NCBI GenBank assembly: GCA_051652645.1
Contig: JBOFUP010000059.1
Location: 1-38,487, forward strand
Direction of reading: 5' to 3'
Source: UBA7332 sp051652645
Lineage (GTDB): Bacteria; Bacteroidota; Bacteroidia; Bacteroidales; UBA7332
DNA: 38,487 nucleotides
Shown: one piece after another, positions 1-7,690 of the stretch
Position numbering within the stretch: the stretch's first letter is position 1
How the letters are laid out: each line of letters starts with the position of its first letter
Made by a program: the position numbers and the translations under genes
The notes under the pieces: generated by a model
What the model was told of the DNA's origin: nothing
Databases searched by the model: none
The model's input: the letters and a program-made list of their open reading frames with translations, nothing else

Positions 1-59
1 GGTGTACATTTGTGCTATACCGAGAGGGCAATGTCGCACTCTCATAAAACCAATAAATT

Positions 60-395
60 ATGGCATTAAAATATTTCAGGGTAGAGAGAGTTAATCAAAC
101 TTATCGTGGGGGAATTAATAAAAAGGCATCCTTAGGTAGGATTAGTGGATATGCTGAGTTTGCTGTATTTATTCAGAATATTGTAACGGATAGTACAGCG
201 CATCCGAGGCCTGATGTTAGCTCGTGCTCAAAGCTTTGCTCAAGCAGTGCAGACTGGCAGACTGGAGAAGATGGGATATGAGTGGTACAACTACTCTATG
301 GTCAATAGAGAGCGTATCCTATTTTGGGCTTACCTGCTCTTGGGGGTAAGACTATAAAAGTGAATCTTAATCTTGTGAGAGTATCAAGTGATTAA
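60..395 (+). pseudogene. Decayed HU-like (histone-like) DNA-binding protein gene
   Basis: The frame opening at 60 begins MALKYFRVERVNQ, which resembles the start of the Bacteroidota-specific HU-like DNA-binding family (commonly MALKY/MAxKF). It continues with an I-x(4)-ST-x(4)-PDV pattern like that family's helix region. After PDV (about 213-218) this frame becomes low-quality sequence and stops at 279. The +1 frame takes over from 214 and reads LARAQSFAQAVQTGRLEKMG, as expected for the following helix. Around 300-312 the reading returns to the first frame, GLPALGGKTIKVNLNLVRV, and ends at TAA 393-395. Two compensating frameshifts and an in-frame TAG near 306 make an intact product unlikely. 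The total length of about 112 codons fits a small HU-like protein. The family assignment comes from motif recall only. The alternative is an unrelated short hypothetical ORF at 60-281. Confidence 0.4.
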
Positions 396-492
396 CCCCC
401 TAAATCTATTTTTTTGACTATGACCAATGTTTCAGATAGAGGAGTATTTCTCATAAAGGAGCATGAGGGGGGGGCAGGGCTAAACCATAAAT

Positions 493-1029
493 TTGTAGTG
501 GGGAAGTAGGTCTCTGACTCTAAATAAAATAAAATGAAGGATTTTTCAAATTCTGTCTTAATCCTTGTTGTAGTGGAAGTAGGTCTCTGACAGTAGTCCA
601 GATGATTGAATACACCATAGAATAGTAGTCTTAATCCTTGTTGTAGTGGAAGTAGGTCTCTGACCGGTAGAAGAGCTCGACAAGGATTACTGGGGACGTC
701 TTAATCCTTGTTGTAGTGGAAGTAGGTCTCTGACCTTGTTGCATAACAAGGGAGAAGGCGGTGCGGAAGGTCTTAATCCTTGTTGTAGTGGAAGTAGGTC
801 TCTGACCCTTATAAAGCTATCTCTGAGGGAGATGGTAAGTTGTCTTAATCCTTGTTGTAGTGGAAGTAGGTCTCTGACTTAAGCCAATTTGCTTCATTTA
901 AAAATAAGATCAAATGGGTCTTAATCCTTGTTGTAGTGGAAGTAGGTCTCTGACAAGTTCGGGGTTGAGGCCTTGGGCAAGGGTTTTACCGTGTCTTAAT
1001 CCTTGTTGTAGTGGAAGTAGGTCTCTGAC
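493..1029 (-). CRISPR. CRISPR array: seven intact 37-nt repeats plus one degenerate terminal repeat
   Basis: Identical 37-nt repeats lie at 555-591, 628-664, 698-734, 770-806, 842-878, 918-954 and 993-1029. On the plus strand each begins GTCTTAATCC and ends GGTCTCTGAC. A damaged copy at 493-518 keeps the GTAGTG and GAAGTAGGTCTCTGAC parts, with two extra Gs, and has lost the other half. The seven spacers are 36, 36, 33, 35, 35, 39 and 38 nt and share no obvious sequence with each other. The minus strand is the likely crRNA strand. Read that way the repeat ends in GGATTAAGAC, similar to the AUUGAAAC-like 5' tags of type I-B/III crRNAs, and the degenerate repeat falls at the leader-distal end. 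The uneven spacer lengths argue against type II. No cas genes lie to the right within the window; they may lie left of base 1 or elsewhere. Confidence 0.97.
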
Positions 1030-1450
1030 CCGTGGTGTTGCAATGCGCTATAAATCAAAGGTTTGATTATTGATTTTAAGTCAAATTGAGAGTAATTAAC
1101 GATGTTTTTGACCATGTTAATGAATGAGTTTAACTTAATTATAACGCTAAATTAGCTGTTGCAACCGTCATGAGTTTGGTAGTCCTACAATAAGACAGAA
1201 CAAATATAAGCATTAAGATTGATGTATGGCATAATTTCATAGCATAAAATTAAGCTACTATATATTGAAGAGAAATGTAATTATTATCGCCGATTAAGTC
1301 GTTGTGTACCATCTTATTCTTCTTATAGCGAAGATCAAGGATGAGAGCTTTTTTTATGCACTAAAATGTTGCTTTTACTTTGCCATTTTTTGACAGTTCA
1401 AAGTTACAGATTACAGATTAACATGAACATTACCAAACAGCTATAAAAAA
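1030..1450 (-). other. Putative CRISPR leader and gene-free flank
   Basis: This AT-rich stretch holds no convincing gene. It adjoins the leader-proximal repeat if the array is transcribed leftward. A minus-strand match to the Bacteroidota -7 box (TATATTTG, read on plus as CAAATATA at 1201-1208) could serve as a leader promoter, but no -33 TTTG was found at the right distance. A small near-palindrome, AATCAAA-GG-TTTGATT, lies at 1053-1068. A tandem ACAGATT pair occurs near 1405-1420. Confidence 0.4.
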
Positions 1451-1487
1451 GTAGTCTCGGGCTCTAAATTAGAGCATCCGAGACTAC
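1451..1487 (-). terminator. Intrinsic terminator after the L,D-transpeptidase gene
   Basis: GTAGTCTCGG at 1451-1460 pairs perfectly with CCGAGACTAC at 1478-1487. Inside it GCTCT (1461-1465) pairs with AGAGC (1471-1475). On the minus strand the stem is followed by a T run (plus A6 at 1445-1450). It sits 25 bp beyond the stop codon at 1513. Confidence 0.9.
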
Positions 1488-1512
1488 CATAATCTATATA
1501 CTATTAAACTAT

Positions 1513-2280
1513 TCAACCTCGCATATTCCCTACATTGGAAAGTATATGACTAGCCGAAAGATAGTTGTTATTATCAGCGTGAATATAAAGAATTGATCCT
1601 CCTTTTATGGCATCAATAATCTTTTTGCTAACCGCCTTTGGAAGCGCTGGACAACCTTGGCTACGCCCTAATCTTCCCAAAGAGTTTATCACTGACGGAT
1701 CAGAATATGGGGCACCATGAATAACTATCGCTCTCTCTTTTGCTCTGTCATTTATCCCTTTCTCAAGACCATTGAGAACAAGAGAATAGCCGTTTCTACC
1801 TTGGTAGGTGTTCTCTGTTTGATAAAACCCTAGAGAACTCTGATACGACCCAGGCTTATTTGAGAACGAAGTGGCATAATTTGCACCACTGTTTCGACCA
1901 TGTGAGACGTGAGATACAAAAAGCACCTTTGGTTTATTCATATCTAACACATATAGTCTCTCTTGTGTCGATGGTTTTCTAAAATCTATAATAGTTAATA
2001 GCTCTCTCTTTTTTGACCCTATTGTCTTATATCCTCTAACTGCATTGTCAAAGGTCTGAAAGTCTATGATACTATCCATCTTTAGCTCTTTATATATAGT
2101 CCAACTGCTCCTTTCGAGCGAATCAATATCTTGAATTAAAGAGTCAGCATCTTTTTTGCTTTCTGCTTCTATTGTTACTGATTCAAAGCCTATAATTGAA
2201 TTTGCATTTGCTTTGAATGAATTTAAAAGGATTAATATTATTACTGATGTTGTGATAAAAAAAACAATTTTCTTTAGCAT
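1513..2280 (-). CDS. Murein L,D-transpeptidase, YkuD_2-type
   Basis: This 255-aa exported enzyme is predicted to form 3-3 cross-links, or exchange residues, in peptidoglycan in the periplasm. Residues 1-26 form a basic, hydrophobic signal peptide or anchor. The C-terminal half carries the catalytic domain typical of the L,D-transpeptidase family common in Bacteroidota (YkuD_2). Visible motifs are VSHGRNSG (about 125-132), a conserved IVIHGAPYS (His188) and GRSQGCPALP with the expected nucleophile Cys210. The N-terminal 100 residues are lineage-specific. The gene ends at a strong terminator. It lies 59 bp downstream of a second L,D-transpeptidase on the same strand, so co-transcription is possible, although a -7-like box in the gap could give it its own promoter. 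The ATG at 2280 directly precedes the signal sequence. Confidence 0.87.
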   Translation of the reverse strand: MLKKIVFFITTSVIILILLNSFKANANSIIGFESVTIEAESKKDADSLIQDIDSLERSSWTIYKELKMDSIIDFQTFDNAVRGYKTIGSKKRELLTIIDFRKPSTQERLYVLDMNKPKVLFVSHVSHGRNSGANYATSFSNKPGSYQSSLGFYQTENTYQGRNGYSLVLNGLEKGINDRAKERAIVIHGAPYSDPSVINSLGRLGRSQGCPALPKAVSKKIIDAIKGGSILYIHADNNNYLSASHILSNVGNMRG

Positions 2281-2296
2281 ATAAAACGGTTTAGGT

Positions 2297-2304
2297 CAAA
2301 GCTA
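2297..2304 (-). promoter_or_regulatory. Possible -7 promoter box for the downstream L,D-transpeptidase
   Basis: The minus strand reads TAGCTTTG, matching the Bacteroidota -7 consensus TAnnTTTG, 16 bp before the ATG. No -33 TTTG is seen. The site overlaps a 7-bp inverted repeat (2298-2304 with 2312-2318), so it could instead be a weak hairpin ending the upstream gene. Confidence 0.3.
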
Positions 2305-2339
2305 GTTGTTGTAGCTTTCTGTTAATATTAAGTGATTAT

Positions 2340-3257
2340 CTATTCATAAACAAACACTAGTGCTTGATGCGTATCTACCCAATCATAAATGAATTGAGCA
2401 TGAGAGGTGGCGTTACGAACGCACATATGCGATCGTGGGGTTGTTCCAAGTGTTGGGCTATATTCTACAATTTGGCCATTTGGATTGTTTACTGGCACAC
2501 CATGTATGTATGCCCCTCCAGTAAAACGGCAAGCATATGGAGAAAAGCCCTCTATCTGTGATGTCCCATCTCTATGGTATAACATCTTAAGAACTTTAGA
2601 TTGAATAACAAAAACCCCAAGAGGTGTTGGTGATTTATAAGGAGGTTTATCAACCCCTGTCGTTGCAGGATTTTGGCTCCGCACTAACCACTCTCCGAAT
2701 CCTTTTTCGAGAGTTAATATATGCTGTTGTGCTCTATCAATTAATATTACCTTATTGAATGTAACTGGTCCTATTTTGGTTAAATATTTCCTTGGCACAA
2801 CCCAAACATCATCCATAGAAGGTAATACTACATGAACAAACTGAGCAGTATCAGAGCTTAAAATAGCGACTAAAGAGCCATCTCTAGCATAGCGATAAGG
2901 TATGGTCAAATCATCTTGGTTATAGAGAGGTATTGATTGATACCTGGCCATACCGTATTTATCACGAAGATTATTGTATTTGTCTGTTTTTGCATCTGAT
3001 ACTATAGGAGCTATTCCGTTCCTATTTTTATAGTTAGTGAGAGTTCCAAAAACAAAATTTCGCTTCTCGAATTTATCTTTCAACTCGAGCAGTGAGTCTA
3101 CCTTGCTCCAATTAATTGATCTAGTTACTTTATTGATTATGTAACTATCCTCTAATGTGTACTTATCAAAAAGAAGATCTTTTCTTATTGTAGGAGCATA
3201 AACATCCTCTTTGAGTAGGAAGAAAAGCAGAGCAGTTATAGTTAAAGTTAGTCCCAT
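2340..3257 (-). CDS. L,D-transpeptidase (YkuD domain), membrane-anchored
   Basis: This 305-aa protein has a hydrophobic N-terminus (residues 1-15, TLTITALLFFLL), suggesting a signal anchor and a periplasmic enzyme domain. The YkuD catalytic domain spans roughly residues 165-300. It shows VILIDRAQQHI at the domain start, PTPLGVFVI (about 211-219), the His of AYIHGVP (His252) and SHMCVRN with the catalytic Cys279. Between anchor and domain lies a region containing VVPRKYLTKIG that may be SH3-like. The predicted role is L,D cross-linking of peptidoglycan or attachment of proteins to it. The ATG at 3257 is the first start after an in-frame TGA 12 nt upstream. It is followed 59 bp later by a second, differently built L,D-transpeptidase. 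The substrate cannot be told from sequence. Confidence 0.85.
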   Translation of the reverse strand: MGLTLTITALLFFLLKEDVYAPTIRKDLLFDKYTLEDSYIINKVTRSINWSKVDSLLELKDKFEKRNFVFGTLTNYKNRNGIAPIVSDAKTDKYNNLRDKYGMARYQSIPLYNQDDLTIPYRYARDGSLVAILSSDTAQFVHVVLPSMDDVWVVPRKYLTKIGPVTFNKVILIDRAQQHILTLEKGFGEWLVRSQNPATTGVDKPPYKSPTPLGVFVIQSKVLKMLYHRDGTSQIEGFSPYACRFTGGAYIHGVPVNNPNGQIVEYSPTLGTTPRSHMCVRNATSHAQFIYDWVDTHQALVFVYE

Positions 3258-3376
3258 GGCATGACTTCAGTGAGCAGGGTGTTTCTAGCTCCTTACCATC
3301 TAATATTAGAACAAACAATGAAATAGTTGGTTTAATATTATAGCTCTATTTTCTACTTATAGTGCTGCAAGATAAT

Positions 3377-3423
3377 AAAAAAACGTTGCCATCTCACAGA
3401 TTATGAGAGTAGCAACGTTTTTT
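3377..3423 (-). terminator. Intrinsic terminator after the OPT transporter gene
   Basis: The AACGTTGC-type arm at 3381-3389 pairs with GCAACGTT at 3412-3419. The stem is flanked by A7 on the left and T6 on the right, with an inner CTCA/TGAG pairing. It can act on both strands but lies just beyond the minus-strand stop at 3456. Confidence 0.88.
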
Positions 3424-3455
3424 ATCTTATGTTATATGTATCTTATTCTATACTA

Positions 3456-5450
3456 TCATTTCTTTGCCCTAAGGCTAGCTACGATAAGATAGATAATTAG
3501 TCCGATGTACATCACAAGACCTAAGCCTTGAGCTGCAATAGAATCAATCCACTCATTTGAAAGTGAAAGTTCAAAACCAACAAATCTCAATATAGCACTA
3601 ACTACTCCAAGAAGAGCTCCACCAGCAATAAAACCAGATGAGAGTAGTGTACCAAGCTCAACGCGAGCAGTATTCAAATCCTTATCTTTTGATCTACTTC
3701 CTACATACCACGAAATTAATCCACCAACAACAAGTGGTGTATTAAGTGCAAGCGGAATAAACATACCTAGAGCAAATGGTAGGGCTGGCACATTGAATAG
3801 CGTCAAAACAACTGCCAATACAGCACCAATAGCATATAGCGCCCATGGTGCTCCTTGACCAGACATAAGTGGTTCAATAACTGCAGCCATAGCATTTGCT
3901 TGTGGTGCAGCTAGTTCTCCGCTAGTAAAACCATATGTTTTGTTTAGAATCAAGATTACACCTCCAACTGTAGCTGCAGATACAAGAGTTCCCAAGAACT
4001 TCCACGTCTGCTGATTAGCAGGTGTTGTACCTATCCAATAGCCAATCTTAAGGTCTGTAATAAATCCTCCGGCCATCGAAAGAGCAGTACAAACAACTCC
4101 TCCGATAAGAAGAGCAGCTAGCATACCTGCAGTTCCTTTGAGTCCAATAGCAACAAGAATAACAGAAGCTAGAATTAGCGTCATAAGCGTCATTCCTGAA
4201 ACAGGGTTTGAACCAACAATAGCAATAGCGTTGGCTGCTACTGTTGTAAATAGAAATGCAATAACGGCAACAACAATAAATGCAACAATAGCTTGAGGAA
4301 GATTATGAATTACACCAAACCAGAAGAAAAGAAGAATAAGAGCAAGTGTAATAAAGCTACCAATAGCAATAACCTTCATTGATAGATCTTTCTGTGTGCG
4401 AACAGCTCCCTCTAGTGCCGCAGCACTCTTTCCTGATAGCTCTTTTGCAGCTAGACCTGCAGCACCTTTGATTATCCCCCATGAACGAATGATACCAATC
4501 ACCCCAGCCATTGCGATACCTCCAATACCAATATGTCGAGCATATGTGGTAAATAATCTCTCTGGAGACATCGATGCTACAGTTTCAGTAATGCCTGCAT
4601 TGCCGAGCGCCAAGACCGTATCTCCAAAGAACAGACCCAATGCTGGAATAATAATGAACCAAACGAAAATAGACCCAGCAGCGATGATGATCGCATATTT
4701 TAGACCAATTATATAACCAAGACCCAGAACAGCTGCTCCTGTATTGATTTTAAATACAGCCTTCGCCTTGTCTGCTACCAACTCACCAAAAGGTAGAGCT
4801 CTAGAACTAAGTTCTTCACTCCATGCCCCAAATGTAGCAACAATGAAATCGTAAAGACCACCTATCAGACCTGCTATAATTAGAGGTTTTGCTTGGCTGC
4901 CTCCCTTATTCCCTGACATCAATACTTGAGTAGTGGCTGTTGCCTCAGGGAATGGATATTTACCGTGCATATCAGATACAAAATACTTACGAAATGGAAT
5001 AAGAAATAGTATTCCTAATACACCACCAAGAAGAGAACTGATGAAAACCTCCATGAAGTTAACTGTCAATTCAGGATACTTAGCCTGCAGAATATAAAGA
5101 GCAGGCAAAGTGAATATTGATCCTGCCACAATAACACCTGAACAGGCACCGATTGATTGAATAATAACATTCTCTGCTAGCGCATTCTTTCTTTTAGCTG
5201 CTCCTGAAAGCCCAACAGCTATTATCGCAATTGGAATAGCCGCCTCAAATACCTGCCCTACCTTTAATCCAAGATAAGCAGCAGCAGCAGAAAATAGCAC
5301 TGCCATTATTATTCCCCACGTAACAGACCACATAGTAACCTCGCCTGTAGGCTTATTTGGATCTAATATTGGAGTATACTTCTCTCCTGGATTAAGCTCG
5401 CGAAAAGCGTTTTCAGGTAATCCATTTACCTCTTTCTTGTCGTGACTCAT
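3456..5450 (-). CDS. OPT-family oligopeptide transporter
   Basis: This 664-aa polytopic inner-membrane protein is almost entirely hydrophobic segments joined by short loops, with an estimated 14 or more helices. It shows hallmarks of the prokaryotic OPT (oligopeptide transporter) family: VTWGIIMAVLFSAAAAYLGL after the cytosolic N-terminus, KYPFPEATATTQVLMSG (about residues 164-180), VGSNPVSGMTLMTL and FVVAVIAFLFTTVAANAIAI in the middle, and a C-terminal NVPALPFALGMFIPL. The family imports small peptides or, in some branches, metal chelates, driven by a cation gradient. The length is normal for the bacterial branch. It is transcribed alone, away from the TPR gene and ahead of its own terminator. 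The ATG at 5450 is well placed before the short hydrophilic N-terminus. Peptide import would suit the proteolysis genes further along, but the exact substrate is inference. Confidence 0.93.
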   Translation of the reverse strand: MSHDKKEVNGLPENAFRELNPGEKYTPILDPNKPTGEVTMWSVTWGIIMAVLFSAAAAYLGLKVGQVFEAAIPIAIIAVGLSGAAKRKNALAENVIIQSIGACSGVIVAGSIFTLPALYILQAKYPELTVNFMEVFISSLLGGVLGILFLIPFRKYFVSDMHGKYPFPEATATTQVLMSGNKGGSQAKPLIIAGLIGGLYDFIVATFGAWSEELSSRALPFGELVADKAKAVFKINTGAAVLGLGYIIGLKYAIIIAAGSIFVWFIIIPALGLFFGDTVLALGNAGITETVASMSPERLFTTYARHIGIGGIAMAGVIGIIRSWGIIKGAAGLAAKELSGKSAAALEGAVRTQKDLSMKVIAIGSFITLALILLFFWFGVIHNLPQAIVAFIVVAVIAFLFTTVAANAIAIVGSNPVSGMTLMTLILASVILVAIGLKGTAGMLAALLIGGVVCTALSMAGGFITDLKIGYWIGTTPANQQTWKFLGTLVSAATVGGVILILNKTYGFTSGELAAPQANAMAAVIEPLMSGQGAPWALYAIGAVLAVVLTLFNVPALPFALGMFIPLALNTPLVVGGLISWYVGSRSKDKDLNTARVELGTLLSSGFIAGGALLGVVSAILRFVGFELSLSNEWIDSIAAQGLGLVMYIGLIIYLIVASLRAKK

Positions 5451-5635
5451 AAAATTTGATTAATAGTTTATAGTGTTTGTTTTAATATAGGGGATGAAGA
5501 TAAGAAAAAATAGATAAATAGAGATGTTGATATAATAAAAAAGAGGAGGTAGTTCTAGGAATCTATTCAAAGTTTAAGATACTTGAATAAACAAAATCAC
5601 ACCTGCAGTGTTATCACCTACTAAATAGGATTGGT

Positions 5636-6511
5636 ATGCGAGGGATAAAAAGATATATTGCTGCTATTGTATTGCTTTTTGCAGCACATTTTGTTACTGC
5701 TTCAGAAATAACATCTGAGGCTATATCATATAGAAGATTTATGGAACGCAATTGGTCTGTTGCGGCATATGGGTATGCAAGTATTCTTAAGATGGGTAAT
5801 CCTCTTAGCTCTACAGACCAATATGCTAGAGCTATTATTGCTGCTGCACAATTAAAAGAGAGCTCATTACTATTCTTCTTTATCAGGAAATTTCAGGATG
5901 ACACCCAATATAGTTTTGAACTATCTAAATGTATATATGAGGCTCTGAGATTTGCAAAGATGGACTCTCTTCTCGAGAGTACTCTCTTTTTTATTAGTGA
6001 GAGAGATTTTAGCTTCTCTGAACAGATGAAGAAATTCGTAGTTTCTCTATATATGAAGGAGAGCAGATACGATGATGTTAGTAGGGTTCTTAATGATCTT
6101 TTACGAGAGAATCCATTGGACAATAGCCTACTAAAAGTTATGGCAAATTTCGAGTATTTTAAGGGTAATAGCATAGCTGCTATTGAGTTAGCTAAAAGAG
6201 TTATAGCAACATCTGCAAATGACCTAGATGCAAATATCCTTTTAGGAAATATTTACCTACTAGAGGGAGAAAAAAAACTAGTATTATTGAATAGCAAATA
6301 TAGTGAGAGTAATCAAAAAAGAATAAATACGTTGGAGTATGAGACACAGTTAGACATACTCTTGAATAACTACTTATATCCTGCTGAAGAGTACCTTGAA
6401 AGGGCTAATAATATACAAAGCTCATCGTATCTTAGAGATAAACTTCGAATGATAAACACTTTGAGAGTAAAGAATCAAAAAGCTCTCATTAAACTTAAGG
6501 CATATCACTAA
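5636..6511 (+). CDS. Exported TPR-like repeat protein
   Basis: This 291-aa protein has a signal peptide (residues 1-22, RYIAAIVLLFAAHFVTAS). The rest is helical, with repeat pairs that look like tetratricopeptide motifs, for example residues 147-215, where an NPLDNSLLKVMANFEYFKGN unit is followed by DLDANILLGNIYLLEGEKK. These are scaffolds for protein contacts in the periplasm, and no enzyme motif is visible. It is the only plus-strand gene between 1 kb and 29 kb. It is divergent from the OPT gene (185-bp gap) and its last 17 bases overlap the end of birA on the other strand. No hairpin separates the two convergent genes. It could be an outer-membrane-associated accessory factor. The TPR reading is moderately supported; the specific role is unknown. 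Confidence 0.72.
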   Translation: MRGIKRYIAAIVLLFAAHFVTASEITSEAISYRRFMERNWSVAAYGYASILKMGNPLSSTDQYARAIIAAAQLKESSLLFFFIRKFQDDTQYSFELSKCIYEALRFAKMDSLLESTLFFISERDFSFSEQMKKFVVSLYMKESRYDDVSRVLNDLLRENPLDNSLLKVMANFEYFKGNSIAAIELAKRVIATSANDLDANILLGNIYLLEGEKKLVLLNSKYSESNQKRINTLEYETQLDILLNNYLYPAEEYLERANNIQSSSYLRDKLRMINTLRVKNQKALIKLKAYH

Positions 6512-7232
6512 TAATAAACTCTACTTCTTTAAAAAGAAAACTCCTCTCTCGACCATCACTCTCTCGGAGTGAAATATGACCTGAAGGGAAGACATCAATA
6601 ATCTCCGCATTAAATTCTACTCCTTTCATATCCCTATATCTATGAAATCCTTTTCCTCTGTAGAGTTTACTCATGTAAATAGCTGATATATCTGACCCAC
6701 CCTCACTTATTAGAGTGAGATAATGGCGATATATTCTAGACATAAGAGACTTCAGAAATTCAAGTCTATCGTATTGATTGCCTGTAATTAGAGTTAGAGA
6801 GATTGGATTTGGAGCATCACTTAAGAATTCTTTTTGATTTAGATTCAATCCAACTCCAATAATTGAAGATTGAATAGTAGAGTCAATAAGATCATTCTCT
6901 ATTAATATACCTGCAATCTTCTTCTCTTTCCAATATATATCATTAGGCCACTTAACGGAAAACCCCTGTGAATACTGCTCCAACTCTTCTACAATAGAGA
7001 CTGCTATCAACTGAGAAAGAAGAAAATGCTCTCTCAATTGCAAGAATTCAGGATATAAGACGAAACTAAATGTTAGATTCTTATAAGGCTCTGACTCCCA
7101 ACTATTACCCTTCTGACCTCTGCCTTTGGTCTGAATATCACACCAAACAACACTACCTTCCTCTAATCTAGTCTCTGACAATAGTTTTTCTAACTCTTTA
7201 TTTGTAGAATCTGTCTCTCTTATGTGTATCAT
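6495..7232 (-). CDS. birA: Biotin--[acetyl-CoA-carboxylase] ligase
   Basis: This 245-aa enzyme activates biotin with ATP and attaches it to the biotin-carrier lysine of acyl-CoA carboxylases. It is the short monofunctional form: the sequence starts directly in the catalytic domain (STNKEL) and lacks the DNA-binding winged helix of E. coli BirA, so it should not be a repressor. Visible motifs are GRGQKGNSW (about 37-45), the biotinyl-AMP binding loop; KWPNDI (94-99); and KKIAGILIE (104-112), which contains the catalytic lysine region, followed by IGVGLNLN. The C-terminal SH3-like domain is recognisable near ISLRESDGRERSF. The gene starts 12 bp after the GtrA stop, so the two are probably co-transcribed. 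Its 3' end overlaps the convergent TPR gene by 17 bp. Confidence 0.93.
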   Translation of the reverse strand: MIHIRETDSTNKELEKLLSETRLEEGSVVWCDIQTKGRGQKGNSWESEPYKNLTFSFVLYPEFLQLREHFLLSQLIAVSIVEELEQYSQGFSVKWPNDIYWKEKKIAGILIENDLIDSTIQSSIIGVGLNLNQKEFLSDAPNPISLTLITGNQYDRLEFLKSLMSRIYRHYLTLISEGGSDISAIYMSKLYRGKGFHRYRDMKGVEFNAEIIDVFPSGHISLRESDGRERSFLFKEVEFIISDMP

Positions 7233-7244
7233 AGGTTTATATGT

Positions 7245-7643
7245 TTACTTTGCGAAAGTAAAAAAATAGTTCATAAAGAAGTTCCACAGTGTAAGAACTC
7301 CAGTAGCAAAGAGTTTGGATAAATAGAATCTTAAGTTGTTTGATGGGAAAATTCTATCTGCCCATGGTTTTGATAGCGCATATATAACACTATTATTCAT
7401 TGCAAGTCCGAGAGAAGATATTATCATAAATTTCATATACTCCCCTTGAATGTCTGGATTATCACTAGCAAAAGTCCAAAATCTATTTAGAGCATAGTTG
7501 CTTGTGGCTGCTAAACAAAAACCTATCGAGTTCGCTATATATGAGTTTAACTTTATCCTCTCACGTGAAATCCAAGTTGATATAAAATCAACAATAACTC
7601 CACTTGCCCCGACAAATGCAAATTTGATAAATTGATATATCAT
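7245..7643 (-). CDS. GtrA family membrane protein
   Basis: This 132-aa protein has four predicted transmembrane helices. It opens with IYQFIKFAFVGASGVIVDF and has the Asn/Tyr-rich centre ATSNYALNRFWTF that typifies the GtrA family. GtrA-like proteins are thought to help move or handle polyprenyl-phosphate-linked sugars across the inner membrane for glycosylation of cell-surface polymers. The gene follows the GT39-type glycosyltransferase (47-bp gap holding a hairpin) and runs directly into birA. Being next to a polyprenyl-phosphate-sugar-dependent glycosyltransferase fits a joint role, but the hairpin between them may separate their transcription. The length is normal and the ATG start is unambiguous. 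Confidence 0.87.
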   Translation of the reverse strand: MIYQFIKFAFVGASGVIVDFISTWISRERIKLNSYIANSIGFCLAATSNYALNRFWTFASDNPDIQGEYMKFMIISSLGLAMNNSVIYALSKPWADRIFPSNNLRFYLSKLFATGVLTLWNFFMNYFFTFAK

Positions 7644-7655
7644 AGTTAAGAAATT

Positions 7656-7686
7656 AGAGTAGCCTATTACAAGAATAGGCTACTCT
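7656..7686 (-). terminator. Hairpin between the glycosyltransferase and GtrA genes
   Basis: AGAGTAGCCTATT (7656-7668) pairs perfectly with AATAGGCTACTCT (7674-7686) around a 5-nt loop. On the minus strand it follows the stop at 7691 and precedes a moderately T-rich stretch and the GtrA ATG at 7643. It could be a terminator or a partial attenuator within one operon. Confidence 0.75.
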
Positions 7687-7690
7687 TTTA

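Noticed and set aside
459..475. Run of eight G residues as a slippage or phase-variation tract
   Set aside because: It lies between the pseudogene and the array with no open reading frame or promoter to control.
665..697. Spacer with CAAGGATTA resembling the repeat core
   Set aside because: The similarity is about nine bases only and in the opposite orientation to the repeat's AATCCTTG, so it is probably chance, not a degenerate repeat.
2298..2318. Seven-bp hairpin between the two L,D-transpeptidase genes as a terminator
   Set aside because: The stem is short and has no T run after it, so termination is not supported.
5451..5635. Search for a canonical TTTG/TAnnTTTG promoter pair between the OPT and TPR genes
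   Set aside because: No match on either strand met the spacing, so no promoter is annotated there.
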